From Chamaelirium japonicum (taxonomy: Eukaryota > Streptophyta > Magnoliopsida > Liliales > Melanthiaceae), in assembly GCA_947650365.1 (NCBI GenBank), contig OX393553.1:64697596-64761595 (forward strand): a stretch of 64,000 nt of DNA. Reading direction: 5' to 3'. Below the pieces are notes generated by a model. That model had not been told where the DNA came from, ran no database searches, and saw only the letters and a list, made by a program, of their open reading frames with translations. Positions 11,159 to 25,699 of the stretch are shown piece by piece. Made by a program: the position numbers and the translations under genes. The first letter of the stretch is position 1, and each line of letters opens with the position of its first letter.

Positions 11159-12491
11159 TGCAACGCCCCGATATTTTAAGGATTAATTCAATCCGTATAA
11201 CACTGGGGCATTAGAAGTAAAACTTGATATAGATAAATTCCATCAAATATAGAAATTTATGAGCCACTTTATTCAATAACATAAGTGTTTGATATATTTC
11301 TTGAATAATAAAAAAAAGTCTAAGGCTTAATTTAAACATCCATGCTTCATATTTCTGCTCCAGCATTCTCGTAGATTGGTGTGTAGAGTGGGTCTTCAAT
11401 TCCCTCCGGTTCGTTCTCCATTCACTCCTCACCTTCTCCTTGTCCTGCAGGATCGGTCTCTGTAGGGTCCATAACATCTGTAGGGGGGTGAGTCTAATCC
11501 ACTGACTCACCTAGAGACTTAGTTTTTATTCATGCTAAGACATATGTATTGAAGAGCAGTGAACATGACTATGAATAGTAAATAATAAAAACATTGATCA
11601 CCCGATTCCCTTTTTGGCCTCAGCCAGGGTAGGAATCTCAAGCCTTACCCGGGTACTTTTTGTCCGCAACAAGGCTAGCCCTACACCTAGGTTCTTTTCG
11701 TCCTCAAACTAGGCTAGCCCCACACCTAGGTAACTTTTTGGCCTCAGCCAGGGCTAGACCCACACCCAGGTTACTTTTTGGCCTCAACCAGGGCTAGACC
11801 CACACCCAAACAAGTGATCACATATCTCAAAATTTACAAGTCCATAGCAATCTACCATTATTCTATATCATATACATAGCATAAACAAACTCAGTTTAAA
11901 TCCCCTACCTGAAGCGTTGAAGACTCTTACTCCTGATGATAAAGCCTTAGGAAGCTCACTACCTGAAAATATGTTACTATGTTTTGTTAGTTTTTATCCT
12001 AACTTTTACAAGGATTTGCCGAACTGATTTCCGATGAGAACTAATAGGTTTTATTTCTTTAGGGGTATTTTGGTCATTTCTAAAATACTTTGATTTTATA
12101 CTCAGTTTGTAGATTTTTTCATTTTAAAACCGTGCCCGCAGACGGAACTCAATTCGGAGTTCGTTTGCTCCCGGTATGGCCAAAATAGTTGGCATTAGCG
12201 GATTTTAAATGGGTAGTCTGCCCTTAATAAAACGATTCGGTTGTTTTCAGTAATAACGTTTCCGTTAACGAAGGTAGAGTTGTTTTATCATAACTTATTT
12301 GGGCTTAATGGGCTTCAGCCCACAAAATTTAATAGGTTCGATGGGCTTCAGCCCACCTGGATTTAATTGACTTTAGTGGCTTTGGCCCACCGTAGTTGGT
12401 GGCTTTAATGGGCTTTGGCCCACCGAAGTTGATGGGTTTAAGTGGCTTTAATGGGCTTTGGCCCACCGAAGTTGATGGGCTTCAGCCCAAA

Positions 12492-12686
<195 letters not shown>

Positions 12687-12699
12687 CTGAGGGTTAAAG

Positions 12700-13000
12700 G
12701 GCTGACCGGTGGCGGTGGCAACCGGTGGTGGGAGGCGGCGGCCGGCGGCGGGTGGCCGGCGGCGGCGGCGACGGGCGGTGGTCGGCGGTGGACGACCGGC
12801 GGAGTCAGCGACGGGCGTTGGACGGCCGGCAGCGGGTGGCCGACGACGGCAGGTGGCCGGCGGTGGATGGCCGGCGGTGGGCGTCCAACGGCGTGGTCGG
12901 CGACTGTCGGTCAGCGGTGGTCGCCGGCGGCGGGTAGCCGGCGGTGGTCGGCCGCCAGCGGACGGTGGCCGGCGACGGCAGGTGGCGGCGACCCGGTGAT
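12700..13000. repeat. GC-rich GGCCGGCGGTGG-type minisatellite in B left LTR
   Basis: Imperfect units of GGTGGCCGGCGGCGG type, almost free of A/T, directly after the TA array. The same tract is shorter in the right LTR (about 20480-20690). Open frames here are composition artefacts. Confidence 0.9.
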
Positions 13001-13317
13001 GGGGGAAGGGGTTTTTAGGTGGTGGTGGCACGGATACCGAGATGGGCTTTGGTAAAGAACTCTTGTTGAGGGGGGGATTTATATAGGCCTTTCGGGAATA
13101 CAAAAAGTCCCAAGGTCTTAATTGGAAAATGGCCATTTACTGCTTCAGCTGCGCGACTGCACCTATCCGATCGGAAACGAAGGGTCGTCAGTTACTGTTA
13201 CAGCTGCGCGACTGTTCCCGTCCGATCGGAAACAAAGGGTCGTCGGTTGATATGTCTTTTGGTCTCCCTATCTTTACTATAATAATTATTTTCCTTGTAT
13301 TTAGATAAAAAAGCATT

Positions 13318-13385
13318 ACGGGTTTACTGGTTAGCAGGAACAGTTTAAAATTTTATCACCAGGTCCTTGGTTCAAATCCTTCTAT
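13318..13385 (+). other. tRNA-like (SINE-head-like) segment inside B LTR
   Basis: Plus strand (antisense to B): an A-box-like TTACTGGTTAGCAGG is followed about 35 bases later by TTGGTTCAAATCC, which matches the pol III B box (GGTTCAANTCC). T-rich sequence follows. The same segment is in the other LTR (about 21003-21065). The fold is not a convincing functional tRNA. It could be the remnant of a tRNA-derived SINE captured in the LTR, or chance. Confidence 0.35.
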
Positions 13386-13662
13386 TGGCTATATATATAC
13401 ATATTTTTTCTTTAAATTTTTAAATGCTTTAGATGAGTTCAAAACTCAAAAGTTTGTATAGGGTTTTTGATCGTTTCGACGAGACGGATGCTATGCCGCC
13501 GTCCAATTTTTATTTTGAATTTCTTATAAAATTTTTTTTCTTATAATGACCTTTTAATTATTAATTTATTTTGGTATGTTACATCCTCTACCTCTAATAG
13601 AAATTTCGTCCTCGAAATTTAAAGTATGTACCTTAGCTGTTGAACAAATGTTTATATTGCTT

Positions 13663-15060
13663 TTATATTTCCAACTCTAATTCCCAAGTAGCTTCCTCCT
13701 CGTTGTGATGTTGCCATAGTACTTTTACCAGTCGAATAGTCTTGGTTCGCAATTCTTTATCTTTGGTGTCTAAAATTCTCACAGGTACTTCTATGTACGA
13801 GGCATCTGATTGAATACTGATATTTTCATCTTCCAGAATATGAGAAGGATCAGGCTCATACTTGCGAAGCATGGATACATAAAAAACTGGATGTATATTG
13901 GCCAAATTTAAGGGTAATTCCTGTCGATATGCAACTAGTCTAGTTTTACCCAATATTTCATAGGGTCCAATATATCTGGGTGCAAGTTTTCCTTTGAGAT
14001 CAAAATGCTGAATACCCTTCTTAGGTGAGATCTTTAGAAAAATAAAGTCTCCTACCTCAAATCCCAGAGGTCTTCTTCGATTGTCTGCGTAACTCTTCTG
14101 TCTGCTCTGAGCTTTTAATAAATTGGCTCGAATAATTTTTATTTTGTCTATAGTTTCTTGGATTATTTCAGGCCCCATAATACTCTTCTCTCTCACTTCT
14201 GTCCAACAAACTGGTGATCTGCAGGGTCTTCCATATAAGGCTTCAAAAGGGGCACTTTGTATGCTGGATTGGTAGCTGTTGTTGTAAGTAAATTCTATCA
14301 GAGGTAGAAAATCTTCCCAACTACCTTTGAAATCCATAACACAAGATCTTAGCATGTCTTCTAAGATTTGTATCACTCTTTCTGATTGTCCGTCAGTTTG
14401 AGGATGATACGCAGTACTCATGATCAATTCTGTCCCCAATGCTTTCTGTAAACTCCTCCAGAACTTAGAGGTAAAATGAGGATCCCTGTTGGACACAATA
14501 GTTACCGGAATACCGTGGAGTCTAACAATTTCCTTCAGGTATAAGGTACTATCATCTCTAGTGGACGCAGTTATTTTCCAGGGTAGAAAATGGGCTGACT
14601 TTGTCAATCGGTCCACGATCCCAAATTGAATCATTTCCCTTTCTCGTTGTAGGAAAACCGGTAACAAAATCCATGGTTATGTGTTCCCATTTCCATTCTG
14701 CTATAGAAAAAGGTTGTAATAACCTAGGTGGTCTTCTGTGCTCAGCCTTCACTTTTTGACATGTGAGACATTTCGACACAAACTGGGCTATATCATTCTT
14801 CATTTCATTCCACCAAAAGTTTCATTTTAGGTCGTGATATATTTTGTTCTCCTCCGGATGAATAGAAAATTTTGACTGATGAGCTTCAATTAATATATCT
14901 TCTTGCAGATAAGGAGCATCAGTGACTGCTAATATGTCTCGAAATCTCAGTCCATTATCCGACCCGAGCGCCCAGTTTTCTATAGTTTCTCCATTTTCTA
15001 GTTTGTACCGAATTCCCTGCAATTCGGAATTTGACGTTTGTGCTTCTATTACTCCTTTTA
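13663..15060 (-). mobile_element. Element B integrase and chromodomain-like C-terminus
   Basis: The minus strand encodes the integrase zinc-binding part (CLTCQKVKAEHRRP, near 14.75 kb), the catalytic core (MDFVTGFP; VDRLTKSAHFLPW; TAYHPQTDGQSERVIQ) and a C-terminal region ending VLWQHHNEEEATWE, the form seen in Tekay-type chromodomain tails. Broken. Confidence 0.88.
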
Positions 15061-15070
15061 TCATTTCCAG

Positions 15071-16900
15071 CTAAACTCTGAGGTGACTTAAATAAGCCTG
15101 TGGTGAACTGTTCTGTGTGATTAAATCAAAGTTTTCTAACATGCAAGCCCACTGCCATTTATCGGTTATTACATTGGCCAGTTGTCCCTTTCTACTGAGG
15201 GCATCCACTACTACATTTATCTTTCCAGGGTGGTAAATAAAATTATAGTCATAGTCGATCAATAATTCCACCCATCTTCTTTGTCGTAAGTTTAGATCTT
15301 TCTGCGTGCTAATGTATTTCAAACTCTGATGATCGGAGTACAATTCAAACTGTTCTCCATACAAATAGTGACGCCAAATCTTAAGTGCGAACACGACAGC
15401 TGCTAGCTCTAAATCGTGTGTAGGATAATTCTTTTCGTGAGTTTTTAACTGTCTGGAAGCATAAGCCACTACTTGGTCATCTTGCATAAGTACACCTCCT
15501 AACCCTACGTGAGAAGGATCCATGTACAGTGCATACTTCTTCCCACTTTCTGGTATTATCAATACCGGAGCTGTAGTGAGTGTTTTCTTTAATTCTTGGA
15601 GCGCATTCTCACAAGGTTTCAACCACTCGTATTTTACCCCTTTCTTAGTAAGTCGGGTTATAGGTGCAGCGATACTGGAAAAATTCTGAATGAATCTGCG
15701 ATAATATCCTGCTAACCCCAGAAAACTCCTGATTTCTGTTACATTTCTTGGTGGTTTTCAATTTAGTACTGCCTCAATTTTCGCTGGATCAACTGTAACT
15801 CTTTCATGAGAGATTACGTGTCCCAAAAAGTTAACTTTTGTAATCCAGAATTCACATTTACTGAGTTTGGCGTACAGTTGATGAAGATTCAACTCTTATA
15901 GTATCAATCTCAAATGTTTTTTGTGCTCTTCCTTGGTTTTTGAATAGATCAAAATATCATCTATAAATACTACCACAAATTGATCCAGGAAGTTTTTAAA
16001 GATTCAATTCATCAAATCCATAAATGCCGCAGGAGAATTTGTGAGACCAAAAGGCATTACCAAGAATTCGAAATGCCCATATCTAGTTCTAAAGGCCGTC
16101 TTTGGTATGTCTTCTTCCTTGATCCTTAACTGATGATATCCCGATCGAAGATCTATTTTGGACAAATATTTTGCTCCTTTAAGTTGATCAAATAAATCTT
16201 CGATTCTTGGGAGTGGATATTTATTCTTTATAGTCACCTGATTTATTCTTCTATAATCGATGCACATTCTTTTTGTTTCATCCTTCTTTTGTACAAATAA
16301 TACTGGTGCACCCCATGGTGACGTACTTGGTCTTATAAACTCGAGAGTAAGTAACTCATCCAACTGTTTCTTCAACTCCTTTAGTTCTACAGGTGCCATT
16401 CTATATGGGGCAATTGAAATAGGAGCCACTCCGGGCATCAACTCTATTGAAAAATCTATTTCTCTTTTTGGGGGCAATTCTGGAAGATCTTCTGGAAACA
16501 CTTGTGAAAATTCTGATACTACCAATGTGGTATTTTGTATCGGAATCTTCACCTCTTCTTCTAAAAGTTGAGCTAAGTAACAAACTTTTGCTATTGTCTT
16601 TCCGAACTTTCTTCCCTGGAATATTATTTCTTCTCCATCTGATATTTGTAAAGTAACCTTCTTTCGGTAACAATCCATCATTGCCCTATATTTGGATAAC
16701 CAGTCCATTCCTAATAGAATGTCAAATTTCTCCAACTTCAGTAGAATTAAATTTGCCACTAACTCCACGTCTTTAACTCTTAGTACACAATTTCTGCAGA
16801 CTCTGTTTGTTTTGGCCGTATCACTAAGTGCAGTAGTAATGGCCAGTATATACCCTAACGGTTCTGTCTTCATTTGTAGTTCTCTAGCCAGATGAATTGA
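15071..16900 (-). mobile_element. Element B protease, reverse transcriptase and RNase H regions
   Basis: On the minus strand: a protease-like part near 16.65-16.9 kb ([14 protein letters not shown]), RT near 16.0-16.5 kb ([51 protein letters not shown]), continuing into RNase H near 15.07-15.6 kb ([38 protein letters not shown]). Classic Ty3/gypsy order. Broken. Confidence 0.9.
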
Positions 16901-17020
16901 TATAAATGAATGTGTCGAACCTGGATCTAAAATTACTCGAGCTAGACTTCCATAAATAAGAATGGTGCCTATGAAAAAATTACTTTTTCGATTATAACTT
17001 ATCTACTTTTTATGAAATTG

Positions 17021-18045
17021 CTATTTTTGAAATAGGTAGTTCGTACCTTCAATGACGTCGTTTGATTCTTCTTCCGTAGATATAGCAAAAGCTTTTCCAG
17101 GTACCTTTGGAAGTTGACCAGGGTGAGTCACAGGTATTTGCGGAGTATTTCTGAATGGAGGTCTAGTTGGAGCGTTACTATTCAGACAAGGACAGTTCCG
17201 TTGAAAATGATCCCGCGATCCACAGATGAAGCAATTTCGAGGTCCCGAAGTCATTTGAGAACCATTCCTTCCTGTTGGAAACTCTTGCATCCTTGGTCTT
17301 TTGTTTGTTTCCAATGCTGGTGCACTCCTTTTCACCCTATTTTTTTCAAATATCTTCCAAGTTTCTTCCATTCTCGCTCTGCTACCATCACAATCTGCAC
17401 CAGTTCTCCATAGTTTCTAATACAGAGTACCGCCACTCTAGTTCGAATATGAGAATTCAAACCTTGTTCAAATCTCTTGGACTTCAATTCTTCTGTGGCT
17501 ATAAGATAATGAGGAAAGCGTGATATTTCAATAAACTTAGCTTCATACTGGGAAACACTAAGTTTTCCCTGATAGAGTTCTAAGAATTCCCCAATCATTT
17601 TATCCCTAGTTGCGTCGGAGAAATATTTTTCTAAGAACACTTTTGTAAACTCTTCCCAAGTGAAACTAGCTTGAGTTCTTTTAACAGAGTCCCACCAGTA
17701 ATCTGCCTCTCCTTCTAACATATATGTGGCTAGGATGACTTTCTGTTCATCGTTTGCCTTCAAAGTCTCCAATATCTTCCCCACCTGTTTGAGCCACCTA
17801 TCGGCAATCAGGGGATCCGGTTCTCCCTTAAAAGTAGGGGGTTTTAATTCTTTAAATTCTTTTAAGACCACTCCCATCCTTGAACTATCCTTAGAAGAGT
17901 TCATCTTTTCTATAAGTTGGTGTAAAGCTCCTAACACCTTGGTTAGGTCTTCATTTGGAGTAGTGTTTTCGTGTGAATTCATAATTTCTAAAAAATATAA
18001 AGGAATAAAAATTTTTAAATACAAACTCAGATAAAATGTGGTCAA
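17021..18045 (-). mobile_element. Element B gag region
   Basis: Minus-strand Gag: capsid motifs FKGEPDPLIADRWL, EGEADYWWDSVK, FLELYQGKLSVSQYEAKF, then a CCHC knuckle (CFICGSRDHFQRNC) near 17.2 kb. Order and wording match Tekay/Del Gag. Confidence 0.87.
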
Positions 18046-18399
18046 ATATTATTAATACTTTTCTTGTCATTCTACATATAGCCAACAACTATTTTGAAAA
18101 ACATCGGGTGTTCACAACGATTTTCATCGCCCACTTTTCCACAGATGCATCGGTAACGTTTATAGAAAACATTCTCATTTTTAGTAGGGGTAACCAGTTT
18201 CTTCTCTTTCTTTGACTTCACGATTTTCTTCTTAGGTTTCACCTTTACTCCCGATGAGCTACCTTCAGATAATTTCGACTTCATCTCTCTGCTAAAAGAA
18301 AAAAAAACTTAAATTCATAAATATAGATATTTTAAATTTAGGTGACTACCCTACCGATGTTCTTTTTGCTAATAAATTTTATTCCTAGGACCTATTACC

Positions 18400-18417
18400 T
18401 AGGCTCTGATACCAAGT
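18400..18417 (-). promoter_or_regulatory. Element B primer-binding site
   Basis: On the minus strand, directly after the LTR end, the sequence reads ACTTGGTATCAGAGCC, a full match to the initiator-methionine-tRNA type site TGGTATCAGAGC. Confidence 0.88.
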
Positions 18418-19790
18418 TGTAATGCCCCGATATTTTACGGATTAATTCAATCCGTATAACACTGGGGCGTTAGAAGTAAAACTTGATATAGATAAATTCC
18501 ATCAAATATGAAAATTTTTGAGCCACTATATTCAATAACATAAGTGTTTGATACATTTCTTGAATAATAAAAAAAATTCTAAGGCTTAATTTAAACATCC
18601 ACGCTTCATATTTCTGCTCCAGAATCCTCGTAGAATGGTGTATAGAGTGGGTCTTCAATTCCCTCTGGTTCATTCTCCGTCCGCTCCTCACCTTCTCCTT
18701 GTCCTGCAGGATCGGTCTCTGTAGGGTCTATAACATCTATAGGGGGGTGAGTCTAATCCACTGACTCACCTAGAGACTTAGTTTTTATTCATGCTAAGAC
18801 ATATGTATTGAAGAGCAGTGAACATGACTATGAATTATAAATAAAAAAAATATTGATCACCGGATTCCCTTTTTGACCTTAGCCAGGGTAGGAATCTCAA
18901 GCCTTACCCGGGTACTTTTTGTCCGCAACAAGGCTAGCCCCACACCTAGGTTCTTTTAGTCCTCAGACTAGGCTAGCCCCACACCTAGGTAATCTTTTGG
19001 CCTCAGCCAAGGCTAGACCCACACCCAGGTTACTTTTTGGCCTCAGCCAAGGCTAGATCCACACCCAGGTTATTTTTTGGCCTCAGCCAGGGCTAAACCC
19101 ACACCCAAACAAGTAATCACATATCTCAAAATTTACAAGTCCATAGTAATCTACCGTTATTCTATATCATATACTTAGCATGAACAAACTCAGTTTAAAC
19201 CCCCTACCTGAAGCGTTGAAGACTCTTACTCCTGATGATGAAACCTTAGGAAGCTCACTACCTGAAAATATGTTACTATATTTTGTTAGTTTTTATCCTA
19301 ACTTTTACAAGGATTTACCGAAATAATTTTTGATGAGCACTAATAGGTTTTATTTCTTTAGGGGTATTTTGGTTATTTCTAAAATACTTTGATTTCATAC
19401 TCAGTTTGTAGAGTTTTTCATTTTAAAACCGTGGCCACAGACGGAACTCAATTCGGAGTTCGTTTGCTCCCGGTATGGCCAAAATAGTTGGCATTAGCGG
19501 ATTTTAAATGGGTGGTCTGCCCTTAGTAAAACGATTCGATTGTTTTCAGTAATAACATTTCCATTAACGAAGGCAGAGTCATTTTATCATAACTTATTTG
19601 GGCTTAATGGGCTTCAGCCCACAGAAATTAGTAGGTTTGATGGGCTTCAGCCCACCTGGATTTAATGGACTTTAGTGGCTTTGGCCCACCGTAGTTGGTG
19701 GCTTTAATGGGCTTTGGCCCACCGAAGTTGATAGGTTTAAGTGGCTTTAATGGGCTTTGGCCCACCAAAGTTGATGGGCTTCGGCCCAAA

Positions 19791-20456
<666 letters not shown>

Positions 20457-20479
20457 TTACTGAGGGTTAAAGGGCTGAC

Positions 20480-20690
20480 CGGTGGCGGTGGCAACCGGTG
20501 GCGGGAGGCGGCGGCGACGGGCGGTGGACGGCCGGCGGCAGGTGGCCGGCGGTGGCAGGTGGCCGACGGCGGTCGGCCAGCGGTGGTCGCCGGCGGCGGG
20601 TGGCCGGCGGTGGTCGGCCAGCGGCGGGAGGTGGTCGGCCAGCGGCGGGCGGTGGCGGGTGGCGGGTGGCGGTGACCCGGCGATGGGGGA
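20480..20690. repeat. GC-rich minisatellite in B right LTR
   Basis: Counterpart of 12700-13000 with fewer units, so the tract has changed length since the element inserted. Confidence 0.88.
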
Positions 20691-21288
20691 AGGGGTTTTT
20701 AGGTGGTGGTGGCACGGATACCGAGATGGGCTTGGGTGAAGAACTCTTATTGAGGGGGGGTTTATATAGGCCTTTCGGGAATACAAAAAGTTCTAAGGTC
20801 TTAATTGCAAAATGGCCATTTACTGCTTCAGCTGCGCGACTACACCCGTCCGATCGGAAAAAGGGTCGTCGGTTACTGTTACAGCTGCGCGACTGTTCCC
20901 GTCCGATCGGAAAAGATGGGTCGTCGGTTGAGATGTCTTTTGGTCTCCCTATCTTTACTATAATAATTACTTTCCTTGTATTTAGACAGAAAAGCATTAC
21001 GGGTTTACTGGTTAGCCGGAACAGTTTAAAATTTTATCACCAGGTCCTTGGTTCAAATCCTTCTATTGGCTATATATATACATATATATATATATACACA
21101 CATTTTTTTTTAAAAAAATTTAAATGCTTTAAATGAGTTCAAAACGTAAAAGTTTGTATAGGGTTTTTGATCGTTTCGACGAGACAGACGCTATGCCTCC
21201 GTCCGATTTTTATTTTGAATTTTTTATAAAATTTTTTTTCTTATAATGACCTTTTAATTATTAATTTATTTTGGAATGTTACATAAAC

Positions 21289-22408
21289 CCTGCTGACGTC
21301 CCTTGTTTCCTTTCTCCCCTTTCTCCAAACTCCAACCCCGATCCCTCCCTTCGCCTCTCTGCTGCGTTCCGTAGGCTGACCCAGCCTCATCCCTCTGCCT
21401 CCCGCCGCCACGCCCAGGCCCGAGGTCGACTCGAGCCCCAGCTTCTCCCTGCGCCACCGCACTACCACCCCGGCCCTGCCACCCTCCTCCCGCGCCGCCC
21501 CGTGCTCAGCCCCGCCTCCCCATATGCCCCCTCATCAATACCCCGCCCCCCGACCGCTCTTCTCCCATGCCGACCCACGCTCAACCCCGCCCCTCCCTGC
21601 GACCCGACGGACCACTTCCTCTCTCCTATGTCGTGCTCAACCCCTAACCCCATCCCCTCCTCTCCTTGTGACTCAGCACCGAGCCACCCCCCCCCCCCCC
21701 CCCCCCCCCGTGACCCAACCCCAGGCCCGACCCGACCCGACCACGTTCACCTTTCCTGCAGCCCGACCCCACGCCACCCCCCTCCTTCCCCACCCCTCAA
21801 CCCCGGCCAAACAACAGTTTTTCCCCTGTCTCCCGCCCAACCCACCTCTCCTCTCTATTCCCAAAGCTCGGTGTGATCGCATGGCAGACTCAGACGTGGA
21901 TCATCGCATGATCCCGGACACAGATGGGTACCTCGACATCAACCCCGCCCTTCCTCGATTTCTAGGTCGACAAAGGAAGAGCGTAGAAGAGTATTGGAGC
22001 ACATTACCTGCTTCGTTGCTTGTGACGCTAGCGTTCCCGCACCGCCATCACCTCCTTAGTAAGGACATCTCTACCCGGCAAGGTACTTTCTGGTTCCATC
22101 AGTTAAGTCTCTAGGGTATTATCAACTGCTCACTGCTGTCCACTATCGAGAGATTGAGTGTTCACTCCTGCCTGGTAAATTACTAGTATTTGATATTAAG
22201 GAACGGACTCGTGCCAATAATTTAAGCATTAGTTATTTAATTCGGAATACGGAAAGAGAACTGTAGGGTGCTAGTAATGGCTTGTTAAATCCATTATTCC
22301 TGCGATTGTATGAACAAAGATTCCTGACTGAGATTCTTAATTTACTGTGACACATTGCTCGCCAACAGAATTATGGATTTTTTGTCTTCCCTGCATCGTA
22401 TTGCATCA
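21289..22408 (+). repeat. Element A 5' LTR, second part
   Basis: Directly continues the sequence broken off at 11158, judged by alignment to the uninterrupted 3' LTR (27590 onward). C-rich tracts and the segment GTGTTCACTCCTGCCTGG match the 3' copy. It contains an 18-base C run near 21690-21707. The end is placed at TTGCATCA (22408), just before the primer-binding site. Confidence 0.85.
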
Positions 22409-22409
22409 T

Positions 22410-22424
22410 TTTTGTATCAGAGCA
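22410..22424 (+). promoter_or_regulatory. Element A primer-binding site
   Basis: TTTTTGTATCAGAGC resembles the complement of the 3' end of initiator methionine tRNA (TGGTATCAGAGC), the usual minus-strand primer site of plant LTR elements, and follows the 5' LTR. Confidence 0.65.
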
Positions 22425-22496
22425 TGGTCATGACCTTTAGATAGGAGCCCTGCATTTATTATATGTCATCATTTTATTTGCATCGATTGTCGTTGT

Positions 22497-23520
22497 GTGT
22501 GCATGCCAACTCGTAAGGGTAGGCCATATATTTTAGGGGAACCTAGTGAGTCTGACAATTGCAACATGTATCCCGACACCCTAGCTAGGATACTCGTTGA
22601 GTTAGCTCAAGAGATTGCCACCATGAACCAAAATTTTGCAGCTTACCAGCGCGATACCAATGCCCGTTTTGACCGTCTGGACCAAGCTCCACCTCGGACT
22701 CCACCACCTCTGGACCCTCAAGATTTTCGGCCACCTTGACAAAATAATCAAGATCCGGATGAACAATATCTCCGGAGCATCAAGCTAGAAGTGACCTCTT
22801 TCGATGGCCGGCATGATCCCCAATTTTTCCTGGACTGACTCCAATCCAAGGATTGGTATTTTGCCTGGTACCCCTTAACGGAACTAAGGAAGGTCTGATT
22901 CGCCGTAATGAAACTTAGTGGCCCTGCCAGTCAATACTGGACCAACGTAGAGACCTTAAGAGTTACATGAACCCAAGACCCCATCGATACTTGGGTAGCC
23001 AAGAAGAATGAACTGAAGGAGAAATACGTGCCACGCTCCTATCAGGCGCGCTTCTTGAATCAGTGGCATCAATTCACTCAAGGCAACAAGTCAGCGAGGG
23101 ACTATGTCACCAAATTTGACGACTTCTTGACCCGATGCAATATTCTGGGGACTAAAACCCTTGCTCAGGTTCTATCCCATTTTCGATCAGGTCTGAGAGA
23201 AGACCTGAGGAACGAGCTCCTTGCTCGAGATGTTATAGAATTAGAAAGGCCCTACGCTTTAGTGCAAGATCTCGATAGCATTAGGTCCACCCACACCTAT
23301 CGGGGCCAAGATTCCTGAAACAATATCCCTCGATCGTCCTCAAGCAACTACCCAAGTCGGCCCTATCCCAACCAATCTCAACCATGAGCTGACTCCACCA
23401 GTCGAAGCAATGAAAAGGACAACCGTGGCAAGGGCCCTGAGAGAGACTTCTCCAAAGTCAGTCCCCTCATCAAGTGCTACAAGTGCCAGGGTTATGGACA
23501 TGTAGCTGCCAATTTCCCTA
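22497..23520 (+). mobile_element. Element A gag region with zinc knuckle
   Basis: Contains a capsid-like Gag (about 22.5-23.3 kb; motifs NQWHQFTQGNKSARDYV and LRNELLARDVIELE) and a CCHC-type knuckle near 23478-23520 (CYKCQGYGHV). Gag packages element RNA into virus-like particles in the cytoplasm. The region is broken. Confidence 0.8.
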
Positions 23521-23739
23521 GCCCCGTCAAAGTCAACATCATTGATGGCACACCTGTTGAAGCACTAGAGTCAGAGTTTGACGGCTTTGTGTACCAAGCC
23601 GACGAAGACAAGGGAGACTTCGATGATGAGGATAGTGACCCCACGCTAGCTTGCCATAGGTATGCGTCACCCGTCAAATTGTCAATTGTCAGGTGCGCCT
23701 TATCACAGCTGAAAGAACAAGATGACTAGAGGCGTACCA

Positions 23740-25640
23740 ATATCTTTCACACCTTCACCAGGATTGGGGATAAGAACTGTAAAGTGATCATCGACAGCGG
23801 AAATTACGTCAACACAGTATCGTCTGCCGTGATCTCCAAGACTGGGTTGAAGGCAGTTCTCCATCCTCGACCATACCAAGTCTCCTAGATCAACTCTACG
23901 GCAATGGAGGTTAAGCAAAGATATTTGATCCCCATAAACTTCAATGCCTACCAAGAAAAGATCTGGTGTGATGTCTTGACTATGGATGTGGGTCAAGTTA
24001 TACTTGGACGGCCTTGGGTTTTCGATAATGATATTCTTATTTATGGCCGATCTAACATGTGCCTGTTCGAACATAAGGGTAAGAAAATCAATCTATTTCC
24101 CTCTCAACCCAAGAGTAGTCAGCCTGCGTAGCAGCCCACCCCCACCAAGAAAACCAGCAACGTCAGTTACATCGATGCCAAAATAATTGGAGCATCGAGA
24201 TAGAAAAAGGAGCTCCCGTCATGATTCTTACAGCTCGAGAAGGTCCTCAAGAGTCTACCCAAGTTATTCCCCTAGAGATTGCTCTAGTGCTGAAAGAGTT
24301 CACCGATGTCTTCCCTGAGGACCTCCCAAATCAACTGCCTCCAATGGGTGACATACAACACGCCATCGATTTGGATCCTGGAGCGAGCCTCCCTAACCTG
24401 CCCCACTACCGGATGAACCCTACGGAGCATGCCGAGTTGAAATAGCAGGTTGAGGGAATTATTGAGGAAGGGTTTCATCAAAGAGAGCATAAGCCCATGC
24501 ACGGTCCCCGCTCTACTTACGCCAAGAAGGATGAAACCTGGCGTATGTGTGTCGATAGCCGTGCCATCAACAAGATAACGGTCAAATATCGTTTCCCTAT
24601 CCCTCGCCTGGATGATCTGTTAGACATGATATCTGGAGCCACAGTCTTCTCCAAGGTTGACCTGAAGAGTGGCTACCACCAAATTCGCATCCGCCCTAGA
24701 GATGAGTGGAAGACGGCTTTTAAGACCAAGGATGAACTGTATGAATGGATGGTTATGTCGTTCGCACTGACCAATGCGCCTAGCACTTTCATGAAAGTCA
24801 TGACACAAAGTACTCCGCCCTTTTATGGGAAAATTTATTGTAGTATACTTTGATGACATACTCATTTATAGCCAGTCCTGGGCGCAACATCTAGACCACC
24901 TTCGGCAAGTCTGCATCGTGCTGAGGAAGGAAGAGCTATTCGCCAATCCTACGAAGTGCACTTTTCTTGCCACCGAAGTCCACTTTCTCGGCTTTGTTGT
25001 TTCTGTCAACGGGGTTTCTGCCGACCCGGAGAAAGTCCATGTAATTGAAGAATGGCCTGAACCCAAGAACATCCGGGATGTTTGAAGCTTCCACGGTCTC
25101 GCCACCTTTTACAGGAGGTTCATCAAGGGGTTCAGTACCATTACAGCCCCAATCACAGACTACCTAAAAAATGGCAAGTTTGAGTGAACAAGTGCTGCCA
25201 CTAGGGCTTTTCTGGAAATTAATAAGCGAATGGTCGAGGGCACCTGTTAATACGCCTCCCAGATTTTACCAAGGTCTTTGAAGTGGCCTGTGACACCATC
25301 CGGAATCGGCATAGGAGGCGTCCTCTCCCAAGAAGGTCATCCTGTCATATATTTCAATGAGAAACTGAATGAAACTCGTCAACGATACTCTACTTACGAT
25401 AAGGAATTCTATGCGGTAATTCAGTCACTTCGCCACTGGCGGCACTATCTGCTCCCGCAAGAATTTGTTATCTATTCTGACCATGAGACCCTGCGGTATA
25501 TCTATTCACAAAAGAAGCTTAACGCACGGCATGGTCGCTGGGTCGAGTTCCTCCAAGACTACACCTTCACCCTGCGCCATAATACGGGAGTAGAGAACAA
25601 AGCAGCCGACGCACTCAGTCGTCGTATGTTTGTCCTGTCT
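23740..25640 (+). mobile_element. Element A protease, reverse transcriptase and RNase H regions
   Basis: A retropepsin-like stretch lies near 23.75-24.1 kb (around IIDSGN, and later VILGRPW). Reverse transcriptase lies near 24.2-25.1 kb ([34 protein letters not shown]). RNase H lies near 25.25-25.64 kb (HWRHYLLPQEFVIYSDHE, NKAADALSRR). Domain order is that of Ty3/gypsy. The region is broken. Confidence 0.88.
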
Positions 25641-25699
25641 TAAGCTGACCACCTGCGGTCGAGGGTTTTGAAAAGCTGACGACTGAGTATGAGTCTTGC

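Noticed and set aside
13318-13385. A functional tRNA gene
   Set aside because: Only box-like words are present; no convincing acceptor and anticodon stems could be drawn.
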